Source: Planktothrix rubescens CCAP 1459/22
Lineage (GTDB): Bacteria > Cyanobacteriota > Cyanobacteriia > Cyanobacteriales > Microcoleaceae
Direction: 5' to 3'
Length of the DNA stretch: 64,000 nt
Assembly (NCBI GenBank): GCA_904830895.1
Contig: LR882958.1
Location: forward strand, 986,001 to 1,050,000
Shown: positions 53,705-63,829 of the stretch, piece by piece
Layout of the letters: every line of letters begins with the position of its first letter
Position numbering within the stretch: the first letter of the stretch is position 1
Translations under genes and position numbers: made by a program
Notes under the pieces: generated by a model
Database searches by the model: none
Seen by the model: only the letters and a program-made list of their open reading frames with translations
Told to the model about the DNA's origin: nothing

Positions 53705-55705
53705 ATGACTTTATCCACAACACCTCCCAAGGTCAGTAAACCCTCAAAAGTAGAAGGGCTCAAAGAACGCAGTAACAGCTTGCGAGAACCCCTCGCCACA
53801 GAACTTTTAAATGATTTGAACTACTTCTCTGAAGATGCGATTCAGATTCTCAAGTTTCATGGTTCCTACCAACAGGATAACCGAGATAATCGGGTAAAAG
53901 GGCAAGAAAAAGACTATGGAATGATGCTGCGAACCCGCAGTCCTGGGGGTTTTATTCCGCCTCAATTGTATTTAACGATTGATCAGTTATCCGACGAATA
54001 TGGCAACCATACGATTCGGGCTACCACTCGTCAAGGGTTCCAATTACACGGAATTTTAAAGAAAAATCTGAAAACGGTTTTGGCTTCTATTGTTAATAGT
54101 ATGGGGTCAACTTTAGGGGCTTGTGGAGATATTAACCGCAATGTGATGGCGCCGACCGCACCTTATAAAAATCGTTCTGATTATGAATATGCCCGGACTT
54201 ATGCTAATAATATTGCCGATCTATTAACTCCCCAAACCGGAGCTTATTATGAAATTTGGTTAGACGGGGAAAAAGTGATTACCGCCGAAGAACACCCGGA
54301 GGTTAAAGCTGCCCGAATTCGGAATACCAATGGCACGAATTATACCGACTCGGAAGAACCGATCTATGGCACTTATTATCTGCCTCGGAAGTTTAAATGT
54401 GCGGTCACAGTTCCAGGGGATAATTCCATTGATATCTATACCCAAGATTTGGGTTTAGTGGTAATTACAAATGCTGCTGGAGAGTTAGAAGGATTTAATA
54501 TTTTAGCCGGGGGAGGTTTAGGACGAACTCATAATAAGGAAGAAACCTTTGCCCGGGTCGCCGATGAAATTGGCTATGTCGATAAAGCAGATATTTATGA
54601 TGCGGTAAAAGCCATTGTTGCAACTCAACGGGATTATGGCGATCGCAGCAACCGACGTCACGCCCGAATGAAATATTTAATTCATGATTGGGGGGTGGAT
54701 AAATTCAAGGCAAAAGCTGAAGAATATTTTGGCAAAGCCTTTAAACCCTTTAAATCTTTACCTGCTTGGAAATATCAAGATTATTTAGGATGGCATGAAC
54801 AGGGGGATGGTCAATTATTTCTGGGCATTTCGATTGAAAATGGTCGGATCAAAGACGAAGGAAATTTCCGCCTTAAAACAGTTTTACGCCAAATTGTAGA
54901 ACAGTTTGAAATTCCGATATTAGTCACCGGAAACCAAAATGTGATTCTGTATGAAATTTCCCCAGAAGTTCAACCCAAAATTCAAACCCTGCTCAAAGAA
55001 CACGGAATCAAAACCGAAACCGAAATTGATCCCCTAGAACGTTATGCCATGGCTTGTCCGGCATTTCCGACCTGTGGATTGGCGATCACAGAATCAGAAC
55101 GGGTCATCCCTAGTCTATTGGGACGGATTCGGGTATTGTTGGACAATGTAGGTTTGGAACCAGAGCATTTTGTCATTCGGATGACTGGATGCCCCAATGG
55201 TTGCGCTAGACCCTACATGGCGGAGTTAGGCTTTGTTGGCAGCGCCCCCGATGCCTACCAGATTTGGCTGGGGGGCTCTCCGAATCAGACACGATTAGCT
55301 CAAGCTTTTGTTAATCGCTTATCCATTCACGATCTTGAAACTTTTCTGACTCCGATTTTAGTTTATTTTAAACAGGATCGGAAAGTTGGGGAGAGTTTTG
55401 GTGATTTTTGTGATCGTGTCGGCTTTGACGAGCTTCGCAAATTTATGACCTCTTACTCAACGACTGCCTCAATGAATATTGAAACTCAAGAAGCACCCGT
55501 TTTTACAGGTAGCCAGACCCTACCAGAGATGATTGATGCTGATTCTGATAACCCGGTTGATCCGAGCAAAATTCGGCATCGGGTCAGTGTGCGCGATTCT
55601 GTTTATAATCAGTTGAAAGCTGAATCTAAACGTTTGGGAAAACCAGTGGTTGAGTTAGCCACCCAAGCGATTGAAGAATATTTGGAAAAACTGAAAGTAG
55701 AATAG
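53705..55705 (+). CDS. sir: Ferredoxin-dependent assimilatory sulfite reductase with RHH-like tail
   Basis: Reduces sulfite to sulfide with six electrons from ferredoxin, using siroheme and a 4Fe-4S cluster. The cluster Cys residues are [11 protein letters not shown] (about 449-459) and [12 protein letters not shown] (about 493-504); the siroheme/substrate side includes [16 protein letters not shown] and [13 protein letters not shown]. The core (about 30-580) has normal length. A C-terminal extension of about 85 residues ends in [19 protein letters not shown] plus a helix, which resembles the Arc/MetJ ribbon-helix-helix fold. It is monocistronic; rsmE follows 63 bases on. The assignment to sulfite rather than nitrite reductase rests on sequence similarity of the RTRSPGGF region and length. 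Confidence 0.9.
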   Translation: MTLSTTPPKVSKPSKVEGLKERSNSLREPLATELLNDLNYFSEDAIQILKFHGSYQQDNRDNRVKGQEKDYGMMLRTRSPGGFIPPQLYLTIDQLSDEYGNHTIRATTRQGFQLHGILKKNLKTVLASIVNSMGSTLGACGDINRNVMAPTAPYKNRSDYEYARTYANNIADLLTPQTGAYYEIWLDGEKVITAEEHPEVKAARIRNTNGTNYTDSEEPIYGTYYLPRKFKCAVTVPGDNSIDIYTQDLGLVVITNAAGELEGFNILAGGGLGRTHNKEETFARVADEIGYVDKADIYDAVKAIVATQRDYGDRSNRRHARMKYLIHDWGVDKFKAKAEEYFGKAFKPFKSLPAWKYQDYLGWHEQGDGQLFLGISIENGRIKDEGNFRLKTVLRQIVEQFEIPILVTGNQNVILYEISPEVQPKIQTLLKEHGIKTETEIDPLERYAMACPAFPTCGLAITESERVIPSLLGRIRVLLDNVGLEPEHFVIRMTGCPNGCARPYMAELGFVGSAPDAYQIWLGGSPNQTRLAQAFVNRLSIHDLETFLTPILVYFKQDRKVGESFGDFCDRVGFDELRKFMTSYSTTASMNIETQEAPVFTGSQTLPEMIDADSDNPVDPSKIRHRVSVRDSVYNQLKAESKRLGKPVVELATQAIEEYLEKLKVE

Positions 55706-55768
55706 TCCAGTTGAACTGAGGGGGTTTTAGGTTAGAGTATCTAACCAAGAATTTAATCGGTTTTATTC

Positions 55769-56506
55769 ATGGTTCAACTTCAACGGATTGCGATCGCCCC
55801 GGAACAACTTCAAAATGAATACCTATCTTTAACGGCTGAACAACAGCATTATTTGGGTCGGGTGTTACGGTTGAAACAGGGCGATCGCTTTATTATTATT
55901 CAGGGTCAATGGTGGATAGCAGAATTAATCGTTAATTTACCTGCATCTTCTCCCCAGGCTAAATTAATTGAAAAAGTCTCGATTCAAACTGAATTACCGA
56001 TTGAAGTTATATTAATAGTTGCCTTACCAAAAGCCGATGGATTTGAGGAAATTGTGCGTTGTTGTACGGAGTTAGGGGTGACACAATTTATCCCGGTAAT
56101 TAGTAAAAGAACGGTATTAAAACCCAGTCCACAAAAGGTAGAAAGGTGGCGAAAAATTGCTAGAGAAGCCGCCGAACAATCGGAACGTCTGATTATTCCT
56201 AATATTTTTGATCCGGTTTCATTTCAAATAGGATTAGAAAAAAACGATCATTCTTGTGATCAATATATTTGTGAAGGTCGGGGAAATTATCCCTCTTTAA
56301 CCCAAGAATTAATCCCACTAGCAGCAGAAAAAAGACTGAATAAAATTATCCTAGCAACGGGGCCAGAAGGGGGCTGGACGGAGGAGGAAATTCACCGAGG
56401 CATCGCGGTCGGATTTCAACCTATTTCCCTGGGAAAGCGGATATTAAGAGCCGTTACCGCACCCATTGTAGCCGTATCTCAAATTGTAGGAATCATTGAA
56501 AGTTAG
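55769..56506 (+). CDS. rsmE: 16S rRNA (uracil-1498-N3)-methyltransferase
   Basis: Methylates U1498 of 16S rRNA. The 245 residues hold an N-terminal PUA-like domain (YLGRVLRLKQGDRFIII) and the knotted SPOUT domain with LATGPEGGWTEEEI and SLGKRILRAVTAPIVAVS, the RsmE signatures. The middle VRCCTELGVTQFIPVISKR and KIAREAAEQSERLIIPNI are also typical. Normal length; no anomaly. It follows sir and precedes a MITE-like repeat. Confidence 0.95.
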   Translation: MVQLQRIAIAPEQLQNEYLSLTAEQQHYLGRVLRLKQGDRFIIIQGQWWIAELIVNLPASSPQAKLIEKVSIQTELPIEVILIVALPKADGFEEIVRCCTELGVTQFIPVISKRTVLKPSPQKVERWRKIAREAAEQSERLIIPNIFDPVSFQIGLEKNDHSCDQYICEGRGNYPSLTQELIPLAAEKRLNKIILATGPEGGWTEEEIHRGIAVGFQPISLGKRILRAVTAPIVAVSQIVGIIES

Positions 56507-56519
56507 CCTCAAAAACCTA

Positions 56520-56666
56520 TATAGCAACCGCCAAGGCAGTTAGGACACTAGACGGATCTTGGAACCCAGACGGTGAAGTGTTTTCCCCCAGATCCGGCGT
56601 TCCCTCCCTCCCTAGCCCCCCGTGCACGGGGGGTTTGGGGGGGATGTTCCGGTGTTCCCTGCTATA
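56520..56666. repeat. MITE-like dispersed repeat, copy B
   Basis: A 147-bp element with ends TATAGCA / TGCTATA, inverted relative to the copy at 10482-10617. It contains AACCGCCAAGGCAGTTAGGA at its left and the CCCGTGCACGGG hairpin at its right. It lies between rsmE and the ABC exporter gene. Confidence 0.88.
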
Positions 56667-56733
56667 ACGGCAGTTTTACCATCAGGCGTGTTAAACTTTT
56701 GTGAAGTGAAAATCACTTAAATTTTAAGTTAGA

Positions 56734-58566
56734 ATGACTACCCTAATTTCTCCTAACAATTCCCCTCAATCCCGTGAAACAGATTGGCGCTTACTCGGCG
56801 CGGTTGCGGGGTATGCAAAACGGAATCGACGGTTATTAATTTTGTGCTTAATTTTATTAATTCCCCTCTCGGTTTCCGGTGCAGTTCAACCGATTTTAAT
56901 TGGACAAGCGATTTCTTTAATTCGTCAAGAACCGACAGCCCTTCCCTTCCTTAGAGAAATGTCTATATCGGATGGATTGAATGTTTTAGTTATTATTCTT
57001 CTGATTACCATTTTAGTCCGATTTTTATTGCAAGCCATTCAAGGATATTGGGTGCAAAAAATAGGTCAACAAATGACGACCGATATTCGGAATGATTTAT
57101 TTTATCATGTCACTTCTTTAGCTGTAAAATTTTTCGATCGCACTCCCGTCGGACGATTAATTACCCGTTTAACCAGTGATGTTGATGCCTTGGGGGATGT
57201 ATTTTCTACGGGTGCAATTGGGATTGTTAATGATTTATTTTCCATTTTAGTCATTGCTATTTTGATGTTTATGATGGAATGGAAATTAGCATTAATCTTG
57301 GTTTTAATGATGGTTCCGGTAACGGCTGTAATTGTTTATTTTCAACAACAATACCGGAAAGAGAACTATAAATCAAGAGACGAACTTTCTAATCTTAATT
57401 CCCAATTTCAAGAAAATATGGTGGGAATTGGGGTTGTACAATTATTCCGTCGAGAAAAATTTAATTCTGAATTATTTCGGGCTACTAATCTTCGATATAT
57501 TAAAGCAGTTGATAAAACTATTTTTTATGATTCGGCGGTATCCGCAACCTTGGAATGGATTGCCTTAATTGCGATTGGCGTTGTTCTTTGGTTTGGGGGC
57601 CGACAAGTTATAGAAAATGACTTGAGTTTTGGGACGTTATCGGCTTTTATTTTATATGCCCAAAGATTATTTGATCCCCTACGACAATTTGCCGAAAAAT
57701 TCACTGCTATTCAAGCAGGATTAACAGCCATTGAACGGATTAATAATATTCTGAATGAACCCATAGAAATTCAGGATCTTGATCAAATTACCGCCCATCT
57801 TTCCACCTTAGATTCTGATGATCATAACTGGGTACAAATGGGAGAAATTCGGTTTGAAAATGTTTGGTTTGCCTATAAAGATGATGACTATGTGATCAAA
57901 AACCTGAATTTAACTATTCGTCCAGGGGAAAAAGTAGCTTTAGTCGGGCCAACAGGAGCCGGAAAAAGTACGATTATTCGGCTATTGTGTCGATTATATG
58001 AACCCACTCAAGGACGAATTTTAGTTGATGGCATTGATATTCGAGAGTTACGTCAAACCGAACTTAGACGTCATATCGGGGTGATTTTACAGGATGGTTT
58101 TTTATTCGCTGGAGATGTTAAAAGTAATATTACCCTAGGAGAATCCTATAGTTTGGCAGAAATTCAACAGGCGGCGGAAAAAACCAATATAAATCGTTTT
58201 ATTGAACAGTTACCCCAAGGATATAATACCGAATTACGAGAACGGGGAACTAATTTATCCAGTGGTCAAAAACAACTGTTAGCCTTTGCCCGGGCAGCGA
58301 TTCGGAATCCTCAAATTTTAGTTTTAGATGAAGCAACGGCTAATTTAGATGTGGGAACGGAAGTTTTAATTCAAGAAGCCTTAGAACGTCTGTTAAAAGA
58401 ACGTACCGCTATTATTATTGCTCACCGTCTTTCCACGATTAGAAATGTGGATCGAATTTTAGTATTAAAACGGGGGCAATTAGTTGAGTCGGGAAGTCAT
58501 GATGAACTCGTGGCACAAAATGGGTTATATGCCAGTTTATACAGCCTGCAAATGTTAACAATATAG
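56734..58566 (+). CDS. ABC exporter (fused permease-ATPase, MsbA/MdlB type)
   Basis: A 610-residue half-transporter. Six membrane helices lie within about 30-320 (e.g. LLILCLILLIPLSVSGAVQP), and the ATPase follows with GPTGAGKS (about 405-412), the signature NLSSGQKQLLAFARA, and ILVLDEATANLDVGTE. The signature LSSGQ and the helix pattern resemble the lipid/drug exporters of the MdlB subgroup. It is alone on the plus strand between repeats. Substrate unknown. Upstream, the GTGAAGTGAAAATCACTT segment (56701-56718) contains the palindrome AAGTGAAAATCACTT, a candidate operator or hairpin. Confidence 0.9.
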   Translation: MTTLISPNNSPQSRETDWRLLGAVAGYAKRNRRLLILCLILLIPLSVSGAVQPILIGQAISLIRQEPTALPFLREMSISDGLNVLVIILLITILVRFLLQAIQGYWVQKIGQQMTTDIRNDLFYHVTSLAVKFFDRTPVGRLITRLTSDVDALGDVFSTGAIGIVNDLFSILVIAILMFMMEWKLALILVLMMVPVTAVIVYFQQQYRKENYKSRDELSNLNSQFQENMVGIGVVQLFRREKFNSELFRATNLRYIKAVDKTIFYDSAVSATLEWIALIAIGVVLWFGGRQVIENDLSFGTLSAFILYAQRLFDPLRQFAEKFTAIQAGLTAIERINNILNEPIEIQDLDQITAHLSTLDSDDHNWVQMGEIRFENVWFAYKDDDYVIKNLNLTIRPGEKVALVGPTGAGKSTIIRLLCRLYEPTQGRILVDGIDIRELRQTELRRHIGVILQDGFLFAGDVKSNITLGESYSLAEIQQAAEKTNINRFIEQLPQGYNTELRERGTNLSSGQKQLLAFARAAIRNPQILVLDEATANLDVGTEVLIQEALERLLKERTAIIIAHRLSTIRNVDRILVLKRGQLVESGSHDELVAQNGLYASLYSLQMLTI

Positions 58567-58643
58567 GAATAGGTAATTACGAATTACGAATTACGAATGG
58601 GTAATAAACTGATGACTGATAACTGATGACTGATAACTGATTT
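58565..58643. repeat. Heptanucleotide arrays ATTACGA and CTGATNA
   Basis: Three ATTACGA units are followed by CTGATGA/CTGATAA units; the latter supply the stop codon of the minus-strand gene that ends at 58642. Two STRR families are joined head to tail. Confidence 0.85.
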
Positions 58644-60876
58644 ATATGCCTGTTGATGGAGTGGTTAGGGGTTGATTTAACTCAATCGGAGGTTGATTTT
58701 CTCCCTCTGGGGTGGGGGTCGGCTGTGGGGCAGGTTGATCGGGTTCAACGGGGGGTTGTGCCTTTTCTACCGGAGGTTCGTAGGTGTCCACGGGGGGTTG
58801 ATATTCCGGTGGCGGTGCGGGGGGATTTAACCATTCTTGCCAATCTTGGATTTGGGTTTGAGCTTGGGAATAGGCGGTGCTCTGGGGGGGAATTTTCTTT
58901 AAGATCCCAATCGCACCGGGAACATCATAGGTAGATTGATCTAAACCCAGTTGCAATAGATTTTGACCCCATTGATCAATCAGTTGCTCAACCCGACCTC
59001 TTAATTTACTGGAATTGGAGACTTGATTCGCCATTTTGATCGCCGCAGCGTAGGAGTCAGGGGTTCCGGGGGAAGCCAGAACTTCTGAATTGCGGAGATT
59101 TTCGGCATCTCGGAGTTGACTATTCCATTGGCTAATTTTGGTTTTAGCTGTGTTATATAAGACTACACCCGAACTAATTTGTTGAGCTTGAGCGATCGCC
59201 TCGGCATAACTACCTTCGGATGCTAACTGTTCCGCCCGATCTAAGATGGGTTGATATTGTAATCGTTGACTGCGATCTGTCCATTCGCCAATCTGATTTT
59301 GAGCATTTTCATATAATGTCCGGCCGCGACCAATTTTTTGGGCCTGGGCGATCGCTTGTTTTAGGGAATCGGCATCGCCAAAACTGGCCAATTGTTCCGC
59401 AGTGTCTAATAGGGGTCGATCTTCAATTTCTTCGATCCGCCTTGTCCAACTGACCATTTCGGTTTTGGCTTCGGTGCCCCTAGGGTTAGAGGCGGGGATG
59501 GTTTGGACTTGGGCAATGGCCGCCCGCAGGTCACTGACGCCTCCAGGTTGAGCCAATTGTCGCGCCCGTTCTAGGGTAGCAACATCAGCAATTGATTCTT
59601 GCCAATTGCGAATATAGGATTGGGCTTTTTGATAGAGGGGCCGATCTTGTCCGATTTTTTGAGCTTGGGCGATCGCATTTTTTAAGCCCACAACCGTATC
59701 TAATAAAGCCGGAACATTGGCTTTTGCTAAGACAGTAAAATCCTTAACATTTTCTTGTAAATTCGCACTACCCGGAATTTTATTGGCAATATTAATCGCT
59801 TCTTGCCAATTGCCATTTTTTAGGGTTTCTTCGGCTAAAGTCATGATTTTACTACCAATAGTGGTAATTTCTTTTTGTCCGGCATCTTTTAAATAACTCT
59901 CAGGAGAAAGTTTTTCAATTAACCCGGCCGCCTCTATCCAACTATCTAAACTGCTTTGGGCGATCAAAATTCTGGCTTTAGCTAATTTTTGGCTATCTTC
60001 ACGGGTAATGGCAATCAAATCTGTTAGTGTTTGATATTTAGTGGTTGCCCAATAATTATTTCCTAAATTCAATAATAATGTTGCTTCTTTAAACGCCAAA
60101 TTTAACTTTTCTTGGCGCATTAATTCCTCGGATTTTTGATAAGTTTGTTCCGCTTCATCCCAAATTTCACGCCATTGGTCAATGCGTTTGGAAACTTGAG
60201 CCGCAGCCGGGGTATGTTCGGGGGTTTTTTCGGCGGAGGCAATGGCTTCTGAAAGTTGTCCGGCTTGAAACATCTCCTCTGCCAAATTCAAAATATCCAT
60301 TGACCATTTTTCAATTTGGCGATTAATTTCAGGACGTAGGGGATGATCTTTTGATAAACTATTGACTAAATCAATGGCAACCAATAAATCTTGAACAGTT
60401 TGTTTATTGGCGGCGGATTCTGCACAATATAACCGCAGGGAAGCCGAGGCTATGGGCCAGAAAATTTTAGGACAATTGGGTAAAGCGGGCAAACGGAACA
60501 ACAGACTCATCGCTAAAACCCCAATCCCCCCCGGAACTAAAATCAACAGAGCCAAAACCAGGGGAACTAAATTAGCCGGAATGGTTTTGGGTAGAACAAA
60601 GCGTTTGCGTTTTTCGGGTTGAGGAGAAGATGACCCTGGAGATGGCTGATAAAGAACAATCTGGCTGGCTGTTTCCGTTAATTCAGGGGAACTAGGAGTT
60701 TCATCAACCGTTGCTGGTTGGGTATTGCCAGTTTCCAAACTCGTGCAAAGTTCTTTGAGCCATTGGGCACGACTTTTTCTCACCAGGGAACGAATGGGAA
60801 TTTGGGGTGAACTCCCTGAATTAGTTGTGTTAGAAGATTGGCTTTGACTTTGTTCTTGTTGGTTTTCGCTCATCAC
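58642..60876 (-). CDS. Single-span protein with helical repeats and Pro-rich tail
   Basis: A 744-residue protein of unknown function, of a type I associate only with cyanobacteria. Residues 1-95 are cytoplasmic and Ser/Gln/Pro-rich; one membrane segment (LVPLVLALLILVPGGIGVLA) lies at about 103-122. Residues about 150-690 are alpha-helical with a repeated unit of about 60-65 residues whose core is AIAQAQKIGxGRxLYxxAQxxIxxW (x variable), likely a TPR-like solenoid. The last 60 residues are Pro/Glu-rich (YQPPVDTYEPPVEKAQPPVE). There is no enzyme motif. It may be a scaffold with a periplasmic or lumenal repeat domain. The 345 bases upstream (60877-61221) contain only a gene relic. Confidence 0.8.
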   Translation of the reverse strand: MMSENQQEQSQSQSSNTTNSGSSPQIPIRSLVRKSRAQWLKELCTSLETGNTQPATVDETPSSPELTETASQIVLYQPSPGSSSPQPEKRKRFVLPKTIPANLVPLVLALLILVPGGIGVLAMSLLFRLPALPNCPKIFWPIASASLRLYCAESAANKQTVQDLLVAIDLVNSLSKDHPLRPEINRQIEKWSMDILNLAEEMFQAGQLSEAIASAEKTPEHTPAAAQVSKRIDQWREIWDEAEQTYQKSEELMRQEKLNLAFKEATLLLNLGNNYWATTKYQTLTDLIAITREDSQKLAKARILIAQSSLDSWIEAAGLIEKLSPESYLKDAGQKEITTIGSKIMTLAEETLKNGNWQEAINIANKIPGSANLQENVKDFTVLAKANVPALLDTVVGLKNAIAQAQKIGQDRPLYQKAQSYIRNWQESIADVATLERARQLAQPGGVSDLRAAIAQVQTIPASNPRGTEAKTEMVSWTRRIEEIEDRPLLDTAEQLASFGDADSLKQAIAQAQKIGRGRTLYENAQNQIGEWTDRSQRLQYQPILDRAEQLASEGSYAEAIAQAQQISSGVVLYNTAKTKISQWNSQLRDAENLRNSEVLASPGTPDSYAAAIKMANQVSNSSKLRGRVEQLIDQWGQNLLQLGLDQSTYDVPGAIGILKKIPPQSTAYSQAQTQIQDWQEWLNPPAPPPEYQPPVDTYEPPVEKAQPPVEPDQPAPQPTPTPEGENQPPIELNQPLTTPSTGI

Positions 60877-61032
60877 AATTAACTAAAACAGCTTGAAGCA
60901 GACTAAGATTCTAACCCTCATTCAACGCCAGGGGGACACAAGGGGGTTCTTGGGTGTTATAGCATTAGGGAGACTCAAACAGCAAGGGGATCAAGGCAGG
61001 GAAGGATGGCAAGGGCTAGGGGTAAGACTGTT

Positions 61033-61188
61033 TCATTTTACTGAATTATTGCTCAAATTAGATATCTCCGAAAATCCCCAAATGCCATCTATCGCTAATT
61101 TTTGAACCTCTAGCACTCCTGTGCCGGGTTCTCCCAAAGTAACGGATTTATAGGCTTTTTCAGTTACATTAATAATAATTAATGAATT
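61033..61188 (-). pseudogene. Relic of the 3' end of an unknown gene
   Basis: An open stretch of about 51 codons without a start, reading ...NVTEKAYKSVTLGEPGTG, VLEVQKLAIDGIWGFSEI... and a stop. The composition is protein-like, whereas the sequence to its 5' side is a stop-rich A/T stretch leading into the IS5-type transposase. The likely reading is that the insertion or a deletion removed the rest of the gene. I do not recognise the parent. Confidence 0.4.
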
Positions 61189-61221
61189 TTATCTCTGATA
61201 TTCAATCATTTTTTACAAGAA

Positions 61222-62133
61222 TTATGGGCAATTCTTAGATGATAATACAATCGCTCCTATTCGCCATCTTATTAGTCCACATACTGTCAAGATTACTGCT
61301 TCATAATTTTCCCTCTTTAACCGAAATCTTTCTGAAGCAACTCGATAAATTTTTATCAGTCTTATTAAATGTTCGACTACAATCCTTTGTTTGGCTTTTA
61401 ACCGATTTTCTTCTCGATGTTCAAGCGATATTTCTTGATTTCTCGGTTTCTTATGTGGTGTATTAATTGCTGTTTCCCCTACATAAGCTTTATCCCCTCT
61501 GTATTTTTGATTGTTCCCCAATTCCTCGCTTCTTTCTCTCCACAATTTTAGATCGCTTGTTGCTCCGGTATAACCCACTACTACATCCACTATTTCTTTC
61601 CCATTTGGCATGACAATCACTTGATTTTTAAACGTATGTGTTTTTTTCTTTCCTGAGTAATATTTTTTCTGCTCTTCATTGTCTGTTGGTCTTTGCATGG
61701 GCTGTTCATAGCTATCTACTATTAACTCAAATTCCAGCAGAATTTTTTCTACCCACTCCCAATCACTCTCGTTTTTTTTTACTTGCTCAACTAAACTCGC
61801 TGGTAGTAATTCTCTGAAGATTTTTATCCAGTTATGGAAAATATCATTCGCTGTTGATTCACTCACTTCAAACTGTAACCCTAACATTTGAAATGTGGGC
61901 ATCTGATGCAGATAAATTAGAGTTAGTAATATTTGTTCATCCACAGATAATTTCTGGCGACGACCCCCACCTGCTTTAATCAACCTGATTTTAGTTTTTT
62001 CTTGTTCCTGTCGTTTTTCTTGTTCTAATAACTCCGCAGCTTGAATGAGTTCTATCAACTGTTCATATTCCATCCCTAATAGCCTTTTTGCTTGCTGGGG
62101 ATTCTTGTCCAGATACTCTCTTAAGTTACTCAT
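61222..62133 (-). CDS. IS5-family transposase
   Basis: A 303-residue DDE transposase (DDE_Tnp_4-like). The N-terminus has a coiled-coil/HTH region (LSVDEQILLTLIYLHQMPTF, VSESTANDIFHNW), and the acidic residues appear at LIVDSYEQPMQRP (about 138), GDKAYVGE (about 215) and RIVVEHLIRLIKIYR (about 256). The frame is complete. I could not find matching terminal inverted repeats in the flanks; a motif GGAGATGTCTATTGAGTCC (62191-62209) on the far side could be one end, with no partner on the near side, so the element may be truncated. Confidence 0.85.
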   Translation of the reverse strand: MSNLREYLDKNPQQAKRLLGMEYEQLIELIQAAELLEQEKRQEQEKTKIRLIKAGGGRRQKLSVDEQILLTLIYLHQMPTFQMLGLQFEVSESTANDIFHNWIKIFRELLPASLVEQVKKNESDWEWVEKILLEFELIVDSYEQPMQRPTDNEEQKKYYSGKKKTHTFKNQVIVMPNGKEIVDVVVGYTGATSDLKLWRERSEELGNNQKYRGDKAYVGETAINTPHKKPRNQEISLEHREENRLKAKQRIVVEHLIRLIKIYRVASERFRLKRENYEAVILTVCGLIRWRIGAIVLSSKNCP

Positions 62134-62302
62134 CTCTTATTGGGGTAAAATCCAATTTTACCATCTTGCTATCCTTCCCAATTTATATTTTGGAGATGTC
62201 TATTGAGTCCCCAGTGTTCAGAAAGCAATCCCTAAAATTATCTCGATTTTATGGCGGATTTTAGGGAAAAACTTCCGACAGAATCAAAATTTTGTGCCGG
62301 GG

Positions 62303-62331
62303 TTACTTAACCACTGTTATCCTTATATAAT
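62303..62331 (+). promoter_or_regulatory. Candidate promoter of devC
   Basis: A perfect TATAAT (62326-62331) lies 25 bases before the ATG, with only a weak -35 (TTACTT) 17 bases upstream. Transcription would start about 18 bases before the coding sequence. Confidence 0.42.
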
Positions 62332-62355
62332 AGCCCTGTCCCTGCCCTCTAACCT

Positions 62356-63609
62356 ATGGCTTCCCTTGCTCGAAAAAACCTATTTGAAGACATTCCCCGT
62401 TTTTTGGTCGCGCAAGCTGGGATTATGTTTGCTGTTAGTTTAGTAACTATTCAAAATGGAATTTTAACCGGGTTTATTCGGTCTTCTTCTATCTTAATTG
62501 ATCACTCGAAAGCAGATTTTTGGATTGCTTCTAAGGATATGATTCACTTAGAGTTAACCATGCCAATTTCTTTAGAACGGATGACCCAATCCCAGACTGT
62601 TGAGGGCGTTGAACGAGCCGAAGCCTTTATTTTTAGAAATGCCCGTTGGCGTGATCCCCTAGAGAATAAAATTCATGCCGTTACCGTAGTAGGTTCCGAT
62701 CCCGATGGAGAATTATTTTCTCCTTGGAATATTATTCAAGGAGATGCTAATGCTTTAAAAAATCCCTATACAATTATGGTTGATGAGAGCAAATTAAATG
62801 CTCTAAAAATTAAAAATATTGGTGATATTGCTAAACTCGGAGGATTAGAAGTAAAATTAGGAGGAATTACCCAGGGAACCCAATCAATTGTAAGTAATAG
62901 TTTTATCTTTACTTCTTTAAAAAATGCTAATGCTTATGTTAATAGCCCCGTAAAAACTCAAACCCTGTGTCAACTTCAAAATGATGATTTACAATGTACT
63001 CAAAGTTATGAGGATCAATCTTCTACTCAAAAACCCGTTAATTCTCCGCCCCCAAGACCTTTAAATCTAGCTGACCCAATTACTTATGTTTTAATTAAAG
63101 CTAAACCCGATCAAGACTTAACCCAACTCAAGCAAAAACTAAAAGAAACTTTACCCAATGATGTTCAAGTTTTGAGCCGGGAAGAAATGTCAATGGTGAT
63201 GCGAACCTTTTGGCAAAAACGCACAGGAGTCGGATTTGTTCTCAGTTTGGGGGCTGCGATCGGAGTATTAGTCGGGATGGTGGTAGTCGGACAAATTCTT
63301 TATTCTTCTGTCAGTGACCACTTAAAAGAATTTGGGACTCTAAAGGCGATGGGAGCCTCCGACTGGGTGATTTATGGAATTATTTTAGAACAGGCTCTCT
63401 GGATGGCGGTTTTAGGTTATATCCCAGGTATGGCCCTATGTTTTGGTGTTGCGTATTGGGCGGGTGCGACCCAGGGAATTTTGATTTTAATTACCCCGTT
63501 ATCGGCTTTAGGGGTATTCGGGTTAACGGTTGCAATGTGTACCGGGTCGGCGTTTTTTGCTATTCAAAAAGTCACTAAAGTTGATCCGGCGATTGTGTTT
63601 AAAGCTTGA
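62356..63609 (+). CDS. devC: DevC-type ABC transporter permease (FtsX/MacB-like)
   Basis: A 417-residue permease of the DevBCA/MacAB type. One N-terminal membrane segment (about 17-40, AGIMFAVSLVTIQNGILTGF) is followed by a large outer domain (about 45-280) and three C-terminal segments (about 285-310, 340-365 and 380-405). The FtsX core has FVLSLGAAIGVLVGMVVVGQ and KEFGTLKAMGASDWVIYGII. In Anabaena the system exports heterocyst glycolipids; in a non-heterocystous strain it would serve another lipid or surface compound. The partner ATPase gene starts 220 bases downstream. No devB-like adaptor is adjacent in this window. Confidence 0.88.
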   Translation: MASLARKNLFEDIPRFLVAQAGIMFAVSLVTIQNGILTGFIRSSSILIDHSKADFWIASKDMIHLELTMPISLERMTQSQTVEGVERAEAFIFRNARWRDPLENKIHAVTVVGSDPDGELFSPWNIIQGDANALKNPYTIMVDESKLNALKIKNIGDIAKLGGLEVKLGGITQGTQSIVSNSFIFTSLKNANAYVNSPVKTQTLCQLQNDDLQCTQSYEDQSSTQKPVNSPPPRPLNLADPITYVLIKAKPDQDLTQLKQKLKETLPNDVQVLSREEMSMVMRTFWQKRTGVGFVLSLGAAIGVLVGMVVVGQILYSSVSDHLKEFGTLKAMGASDWVIYGIILEQALWMAVLGYIPGMALCFGVAYWAGATQGILILITPLSALGVFGLTVAMCTGSAFFAIQKVTKVDPAIVFKA

Positions 63610-63829
63610 TAGGATTGAGCTTTTGTTGCTCTGTTGAGTCAGATCACAGGCAATTGAGAACATTTAAGTTTAGAATATTAAAACTAAACTGTACAGGATA
63701 GTTAATGTTCAGTCTTCCTTCTCGGACAATCTCTGATTTATTCAGTAAACTGATAATAAGCCCTTGTAATTTAGTTTATTAGATCTGTCAATTTACGTCA
63801 TAAGCCCACATCATAATTAATTTGGAACA

